Source: Bradyrhizobium sp. CCH5-F6
GTDB lineage: Bacteria > Pseudomonadota > Alphaproteobacteria > Rhizobiales > Xanthobacteraceae
NCBI RefSeq assembly: GCF_001556045.1
Contig: NZ_LSIC01000180.1
Location: forward strand, 1 to 62,529
Direction: 5' to 3'
Length of the DNA stretch: 62,529 nt
In this document: positions 57,689 to 62,529 of the stretch, in pieces
How positions within the stretch are numbered: the first letter of the stretch is position 1
Layout of the letters: each line of letters begins with the position of its first letter
Position numbers and translations under genes: made by a program
Notes under the pieces: model-generated
Seen by the model: the letters and a program-made list of their open reading frames with translations, nothing else
Database searches by the model: none
Told to the model about the DNA's origin: nothing

Positions 57689-59209
57689 TCACCATTCTGT
57701 CGCCTCGTGAGTATCGAACATCGCGCCCTGGATCGGAATCGCAACAAATGCTATTTCGCGATCTGTACGCGGACGCGCAAACCAAGCGTACAGATTCATG
57801 CTCAAATTTCGGATCCAAGGCCCGGCGAACCAGAGTAATGCGACAGCTTGAAAGGCCGCACTGAGACCAAACGCCACTTGGTACGCCACAACCGGATAGT
57901 GACCGTCCTGAGGCAACCATTGTCCGACGACGAGCCCCACCCCATATTGGATCGCGAACGCCCAACCGAAATGCACAAGGTTCAAGGCGCCGTTCGCACG
58001 CGCGGCAAGTTCCTGCGGAAAGTACTCCGCGATCATCGCATAGCTGAGGACCGTTGCCGCTCCGGTAACTGACACGATACACCAGGGCAGCAGTGATGGC
58101 AGCGGTACGCGGAGTACAAGTGCAAATTCAGCCGCAATGAATAGCCCTCCCAGGACTGCCACCAGTACGTCGGCCGTTACGCCGCGTTTGCGCAGTCGAT
58201 CGGCTATTACACCCAGCACCAAAGCTCCGAAACTCAGCCCAAGGGCCATGATAAGCAGCTGCTTTATGAGACTTGGCCGATCCAACCCTTCGACATCCGT
58301 AAGCCAAGGCGCAGCCCATAGCGACTGAAGAGCCCAAGATGAGCCGATACAGGCAGCAGAAAGCGGAGCAAGTCTTAGGAACCGAGCATCAGCAAAGACA
58401 GACCATACCGTAAGCTGCCGACGGAAGGTGGTGGAGCCTGCAGAGGCAGCAGCTTTTTCCGGCACCGTGAAATAAACCACGCCGGCGAATGTCACCGTTG
58501 CCAACGTCAGCAATTCGAAGAGGCTGCGCCAACCGACCCACTCCAGCATCCAATCAGTTGGTGCCGTTGCGGTGACTGCGCCAAGCGACCCCAGCATGAT
58601 CATGCAGCCGTTGACGAGCGCAATACGTTCCTTTGGAAACCAGATCACAATCGCCTTGAGCCCTGCCATCAATGAGGCTGCAACACCAAGTCCTATCAAG
58701 GCACGGCCAGCAAGCAATTCCGAAAACCCCGTCGCGGTACCAAACAGAGAGGTCCCGCCAGCGGCCATAACCAGCAACACGCCTTGGACGCGTCTCGGGC
58801 CAAAGCGGTCGAGAAGAACGCCAATGGGTATTTGGGCGCCTGCGAAGACGAGGAAGTACACCGATGCCAACAGCCCGATCTTCGCGGCATCTAGCCCAAA
58901 TTCGGAAGCCAGGGTCGGAGAGATTGCGGCATTGATTGTTCGGAAGAGGAAAGAGAGATAGTAGCCAGCGGCAAATGGCAGGAAGACGGCAAGGACCAGG
59001 CGCCAACCTTTGGGGTGGCGGTCGCCGCGATCCTGCTGTTCAACTGTATGCGGCGGCCCATTCGCCGGTCGTTTGGCGTACGGGTCTTTTACCTCAGCAA
59101 GTTCAAGTCGGTCAGCAAAACGAGTTCGGCAGGTGTCGAAAGTTGGGATTGCTGCCGCCCTCCCCGGCGGCAGCGGGCATTTCGTGGCCGATATCTGCGT
59201 TCGAACCAA
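57689..59209 (-). CDS. MFS transporter (cargo within the transfer region)
   Basis: A 506-residue major-facilitator protein with 12 predicted helices. The loop 2-3 motif reads LLDRFGPRRVQG; helix 1 is LVLAVFLPFAAGYYLSFLFR. Substrate is unknown; the overall look is like nitrate/sugar-acid-type anion carriers, not decisive. The N-terminal 70 residues before helix 1 overlap the end of the ribbon-helix-helix gene, and no better start is seen. It interrupts the usual traG-copG-trbB order. Confidence 0.85.
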   Translation of the reverse strand: MVRTQISATKCPLPPGRAAAIPTFDTCRTRFADRLELAEVKDPYAKRPANGPPHTVEQQDRGDRHPKGWRLVLAVFLPFAAGYYLSFLFRTINAAISPTLASEFGLDAAKIGLLASVYFLVFAGAQIPIGVLLDRFGPRRVQGVLLVMAAGGTSLFGTATGFSELLAGRALIGLGVAASLMAGLKAIVIWFPKERIALVNGCMIMLGSLGAVTATAPTDWMLEWVGWRSLFELLTLATVTFAGVVYFTVPEKAAASAGSTTFRRQLTVWSVFADARFLRLAPLSAACIGSSWALQSLWAAPWLTDVEGLDRPSLIKQLLIMALGLSFGALVLGVIADRLRKRGVTADVLVAVLGGLFIAAEFALVLRVPLPSLLPWCIVSVTGAATVLSYAMIAEYFPQELAARANGALNLVHFGWAFAIQYGVGLVVGQWLPQDGHYPVVAYQVAFGLSAAFQAVALLWFAGPWIRNLSMNLYAWFARPRTDREIAFVAIPIQGAMFDTHEATEW

Positions 59210-59765
59210 TGTCCCGGCGAATCTGCGCCGGCTCGGGACCGCGCTGTCCTTGCCGGCCGACTATGGATTCAGGTTGGTTGGGCGTGGCGTTGAGACGATC
59301 GATCGTCTCCTGCAAAAGCGGACGGCTTTGCCGGACACGCCGATCGACTTGCTCTGCCAAGACCTTGAAGCGCTCATCACCGAGCTGGCAGGCTTCATGC
59401 TGTTGCTGTTGAGGCAGAGGTGGCATCACTGCGAGGTGATATCGCGCATGCAGCGCGACCGTCTCTGCGATTGTTCGCAAATCGCGCTCCAGAGAATCAA
59501 ATCGGGCATGGATAGCTTCAAAGCTTTTCTGCGCTGCATTTTCGACGGATGGCTGCGGGTTCATGAACTGCGCTAGCGCCGCCTCCACGACCATGCTTTT
59601 GCCCACGCCTGGACGTTCGGTCGCAGCTTCGAGTTGCGAATGAATATTCTCGCTGAGCCGGATAGTCACTTTGCGCGTTCCCGAGGAAATGCGTTTGCGA
59701 AGCGATGGCGCGGGCCCCGCGGCTCGGCCCGCTGCTTCTAGATCGACTTCACCGTCGAACTGCAT
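59112..59765 (-). CDS. Ribbon-helix-helix protein, long version
   Basis: A 217-residue protein from ATG 59765 (MQFDGEVDLEAAGR...). A CopG/Arc-type segment (RKVTIRLSENIHSQLEAATE) is followed by RPGVGKSMVVEAALAQF, and a long helical C-terminus with Gln-rich parts. TraG-linked CopG proteins in these elements are the nearest comparison. It overlaps the MFS start by about 98 bases. Confidence 0.78.
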   Translation of the reverse strand: MQFDGEVDLEAAGRAAGPAPSLRKRISSGTRKVTIRLSENIHSQLEAATERPGVGKSMVVEAALAQFMNPQPSVENAAQKSFEAIHARFDSLERDLRTIAETVALHARYHLAVMPPLPQQQQHEACQLGDERFKVLAEQVDRRVRQSRPLLQETIDRLNATPNQPESIVGRQGQRGPEPAQIRRDIGSNADIGHEMPAAAGEGGSNPNFRHLPNSFC

Positions 59766-59940
59766 TTCGCTCTTCTCCGTGCTCAGGCGCACCGATCGGC
59801 ACCGCGACGACGATCGCAAAGGTTTGCCATGGGGTGATTGATTCCGATGGAGAGTACAGAAGAGCAGCAACATGGAGGTCGCAACCTTCGACGACCTCGA
59901 TCGTACTCTGGCGTAGCGAAAGAAGGGATTGGCGGGTCGA

Positions 59941-60387
59941 TCAATTCCCCTCGGCGTCGCCTTTGCTTCGGAGCGCGATTTCGAGATCCTGGGAATCGGC
60001 GCTCACTTCCTTGAGCATGGTCGATCCGCTGGATAGCCGCCGCCCGAGCGCTTCGACAAAACGATCGTAGCGTTCAGCGCCTTTCGCGCGCGCCGCAGCG
60101 CTTGAATGCTCCGGCAGCGCCGGCGTCGACGTTAGCCAAAAGCGGATGAACAGCGCGGTCGTCTCGAGTGAGACTGTATCGTTGCGCTCAAGCCGTTCAA
60201 GCAATCGCACGATCCGGTCTAGCCGCTTCGCGATGGCGGCTTCTCGGCGGTCGGCGTCGTCGGGAGAAAGAAACGACGCGATCGCAGCTTCCGCAATCAG
60301 CGATTTGGGCTTGCCCTGACGCTTTGCGAAGGCCTCAAGGCTGGCATACGTTTCAGGATCAAGGTAGATGCTGAGTTGGGTCTTTTT
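59941..60387 (-). CDS. CopG-family ribbon-helix-helix protein
   Basis: A 148-residue protein from ATG 60387 (MKKTQLSIYLDPETYASLEA) with FAKRQGKPKSLIAEAAIASF, the classic RHH plus helix pair. It starts 13 bases after the traG stop. Such genes accompany traG in Tn4371-type ICEs and are presumed regulators of transfer or oriT accessory proteins. It is a paralogue of the next gene. Confidence 0.85.
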   Translation of the reverse strand, partial: KKTQLSIYLDPETYASLEAFAKRQGKPKSLIAEAAIASFLSPDDADRREAAIAKRLDRIVRLLERLERNDTVSLETTALFIRFWLTSTPALPEHSSAAARAKGAERYDRFVEALGRRLSSGSTMLKEVSADSQDLEIALRSKGDAEGN

Positions 60388-60400
60388 CATGTCGACGAGC

Positions 60401-62377
60401 CTAGAGATCCATCGGATCGTCCGGATCGATACTGACGGAACGCGCAACACCCTGCATTGAACGGCTCAGAGTCCTCGCTTGCACGGCATCGGCGTCGCCA
60501 TCATCCGGATCAGCATCAAATTCGTTCTCGACAAGCGGTGCGCTGATCACGACATCCTCGTGTTGCGGCAGTTCCGGCTCGCGGCGAATGCCCCCTTCGG
60601 GAATATTGCCTCTCCGCTTCGCTTTCCCTAGCAGTTCGAATGAAGGCGCAATTTTCGTCCGGCCGGACCAATCGTCCGGCTGCGCGACCAAAGCGAGCGA
60701 GCTACCGTGGGACGGCTTCATGATCCGACTCTTAAGCTGTGCATCCTCGTAGTATCGCACCTTGTTGGCGCGCACCGGATGCACCCCCGAGATCATCACG
60801 ATCGCATCGTTTTGCGGGAGCTGCATGACTTCCCCGGGCGTAAGTAACGGCCGGGATGTTTCCTGACGGCTGACCATGAGATGCCCAAGCCACGGACTCA
60901 AGCGATGCCCGGCATAGTTCTTCATCGCACGCATTTCGGTCGCGGTCCCAAGCGCGTCGGATACCCGCTTGGCCGTGCGCTCGTCGTTGGTCGAGAACGC
61001 GATGCGGATGTGGCAGTTGTCGAGGATCGCGTGGTTTGGCCCATATGCGCGTTCAAGCTGGTTGAGGCTCTGAGTAATCAGGAAGCTGCGGATTCCATAA
61101 CCTGCCATGAATGCCAACTGGCTTTCAAAGAAGTCGAGTCGTCCGAGGGCAGCGAACTCATCGAGCATCAGGAGCAACTTTTGTCGCTTTCCGTCGACGT
61201 TCAGGCTCTCTGTCAGTCGCCGCCCTATCTGGTTCAGGACCAGTCTCATGAGGGGCTTCGTGCGGGCGATGTCGGATGGCGGCACCACCAGGTAGAGCGA
61301 GATGGGACGGGACCCGTCGACGAGATCGCGAATGCGCCAATCGCTCCGTCCCGTGACCTTGGCGACAACGGGATCGCGATATAACCCCAAGAAACTCATC
61401 GTGGTCGACAGCACCCCGGAGCGCTCGTTCTCGCTCTTGTTGAGAAGTTCCCGTGCCGCCGAAGCCACCACGGGATGGACGCGCTCTCCGAGATGCGGTG
61501 TCGCCAGCATTGCATTCAGCGTCGTCTCGATGGGGCGCAACGGGTCGGACAGGAAGTTGGCGACGCCGGCGAGCGTCTTGTCGGCTTCCGCATAGAGAAC
61601 ATGCAGGATTGCGCCAACGAGCAGGGAGTGACTGGTTTTCTCCCAATGGTTCCGGCGCTCGAGCGCGCCTTCGGGATCGACGAGAATGTCGGCGATATTT
61701 TGGGCGTCCCGGACCTCGCAGTCGCCCTTGCGGATCTCAAGGAGCGGATTATAGGTCGCGCTCGCTTGATTGGTCGGATCGAACAGCAGCACCGGTCCAA
61801 AGCGGGCCCGCCAACCGGAGGTCAACTGAAAGTTTTCGCCCTTGATATCGTGGACGATCGTCGAGAACGGCCAAGTCAGGAGCGTCGGAATGACCAGACC
61901 TACGCCCTTGCCCGAACGGGTCGGCGCAAAGCACAGGACGTGCTCGGGGCCGGCGTGTCGGAGATATCTGCCATCGAAGCGGCCGAGCACAACCCCGTCA
62001 TGTCCCAAAAGGCCGGCTCTCTTGACCTCCCGTGTATCGGCCCAGCGCGCCGAGCCGTATGTCGTGACCTGTTGGGCTTCCCTCGCGCGCCAGACCGACA
62101 GCGCGATGGCGATGATGACAGCAGAGAATCCGCCGCCTGCGGCAATGCAGGCGCCCTCGATGAATATTCTGGGCGCGTAGGCGTCGAACTGGAACCACCA
62201 GATGAAAAACGCAACCGGCTGATACACTGGCCAGTGCCCAACCGTGAACCAGGCTGGGCCGAGTTGCGGCTGGAAGGCGAGACGCCAGGCCGTCCACTCG
62301 GTGGCACCCCAGAGGAATACAAGCACGACGATGGAGACGAGAAATAACTGCCCCCAGAGAATTTTGGTCGCGGACAT
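60401..62377 (-). CDS. traG: TraG/VirD4 coupling protein
   Basis: A 658-residue type IV coupling protein. Start set at MSATKILWGQLFLVSIVVLV; an ATG 36 bases earlier is possible. Two to three N-terminal helices precede the ATPase: Walker A in LCFAPTRSGKGVGLVIPTLL, then FSTIVHDIKGENF, Walker B region LLLMLDEFAALGRLDF, and FLITQSLNQLERAYG. It links relaxosome DNA to the trb channel. Confidence 0.95.
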   Translation of the reverse strand: MSATKILWGQLFLVSIVVLVFLWGATEWTAWRLAFQPQLGPAWFTVGHWPVYQPVAFFIWWFQFDAYAPRIFIEGACIAAGGGFSAVIIAIALSVWRAREAQQVTTYGSARWADTREVKRAGLLGHDGVVLGRFDGRYLRHAGPEHVLCFAPTRSGKGVGLVIPTLLTWPFSTIVHDIKGENFQLTSGWRARFGPVLLFDPTNQASATYNPLLEIRKGDCEVRDAQNIADILVDPEGALERRNHWEKTSHSLLVGAILHVLYAEADKTLAGVANFLSDPLRPIETTLNAMLATPHLGERVHPVVASAARELLNKSENERSGVLSTTMSFLGLYRDPVVAKVTGRSDWRIRDLVDGSRPISLYLVVPPSDIARTKPLMRLVLNQIGRRLTESLNVDGKRQKLLLMLDEFAALGRLDFFESQLAFMAGYGIRSFLITQSLNQLERAYGPNHAILDNCHIRIAFSTNDERTAKRVSDALGTATEMRAMKNYAGHRLSPWLGHLMVSRQETSRPLLTPGEVMQLPQNDAIVMISGVHPVRANKVRYYEDAQLKSRIMKPSHGSSLALVAQPDDWSGRTKIAPSFELLGKAKRRGNIPEGGIRREPELPQHEDVVISAPLVENEFDADPDDGDADAVQARTLSRSMQGVARSVSIDPDDPMDL

Positions 62378-62467
62378 GGGAGGGCACATGCTCCGCAATT
62401 CGGACCCGTGCAACGATCATATTCTTCGTGTAGCAGGCGCTCGCATCCTGGCGCAGAGATCGGTCGG

Positions 62468-62527
62468 TCAAAGGGAAAGGTCGCGCTTGCGTCCAAAACT
62501 CCAGTCGACGCCGCCGGGACCGGCGAT
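62468..62527 (-). CDS. Relaxase C-terminus (partial)
   Basis: Only the last 19 codons are present (IAGPGGVDWSFGRKRDLSL, TGA 62470-62468). Ending in W-x-FGR-x-R-x-LSL is typical of the VirD2-like relaxases (DUF3363) that precede traG in these ICEs. The rest is beyond the window, so this call rests on a short match. Confidence 0.6.
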   Translation of the reverse strand: MAGPGGVDWSFGRKRDLSL

Positions 62528-62529
62528 GC

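Overview
The window reads as a GC-rich alphaproteobacterial chromosome, most likely Bradyrhizobium or a close Nitrobacteraceae relative. The pointers are a red-type (form IC) RuBisCO in a cbbF-P-T-...-A-L-S-X-E order, a trb-type conjugation module of rhizobial style, hoxA/nikR/hyp genes with their closest resemblance to bradyrhizobial ones, and a bradyrhizobial-type intergenic palindrome. Species cannot be fixed from the sequence alone.

Layout. (1) 1-3.6 kb is ordinary flanking chromosome: a decayed AEC-type permease end, a 24-residue membrane peptide gene, an NTF2-like protein, a RES/Xre toxin-antitoxin pair, a palindromic repeat and a membrane protein of unknown function. (2) At 3.8 kb lies the 3' half of a tRNA, followed by a P4-type tyrosine recombinase. 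This looks like one end of an integrative and conjugative element (ICE) that runs off the right edge of the window. (3) 5.5-21.4 kb is one minus-strand operon of about 19 genes. It holds a group 2a (Huc-like) [NiFe]-hydrogenase, two tandem tetra-cysteine proteins, a maturation protease, TPR, NifU-Rieske, NHL and SIS-domain accessory genes, hypFCDEAB and a nickel permease. A clear sigma-54 promoter precedes it. (4) 21.7-26.2 kb carries a divergent globin-type methyl-accepting protein, an OmpW porin with its own sigma-54 promoter, a zinc-ribbon protein and the sigma-54 activator HoxA, whose receiver domain is degenerate. (5) 26.3-39.9 kb is a complete cbb operon (cbbF-P-T-G-K-A-L-S-X-E-Z-Y) with divergent cbbR. 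(6) 39.9-44.3 kb holds a TonB receptor, NikR with its operator between them, and a DUF3422 protein. (7) 45-62.5 kb is the conjugation module: LysR, DUF2274, trbI-G-F-L-K-J-E-D-C-B, an MFS cargo gene, two ribbon-helix-helix proteins, traG/virD4 and the last codons of a relaxase.

Together, the cargo is a nearly self-contained kit for living on hydrogen and CO2: nickel import and its control, hydrogenase, maturation, sigma-54 control, and the CO2-fixation cycle with RuBisCO activase. It sits inside a conjugative element. The element is probably not self-transmissible now, because a 1435-bp IS701-family insertion splits trbL. The insertion has a CTAG duplication, and removing it arithmetically restores the trbL frame. 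A diverged, internally deleted trbI-DUF2274 remnant beside the live copy suggests an earlier related element recombined here.

All calls come from reading the sequence and from family knowledge. No database search was run.
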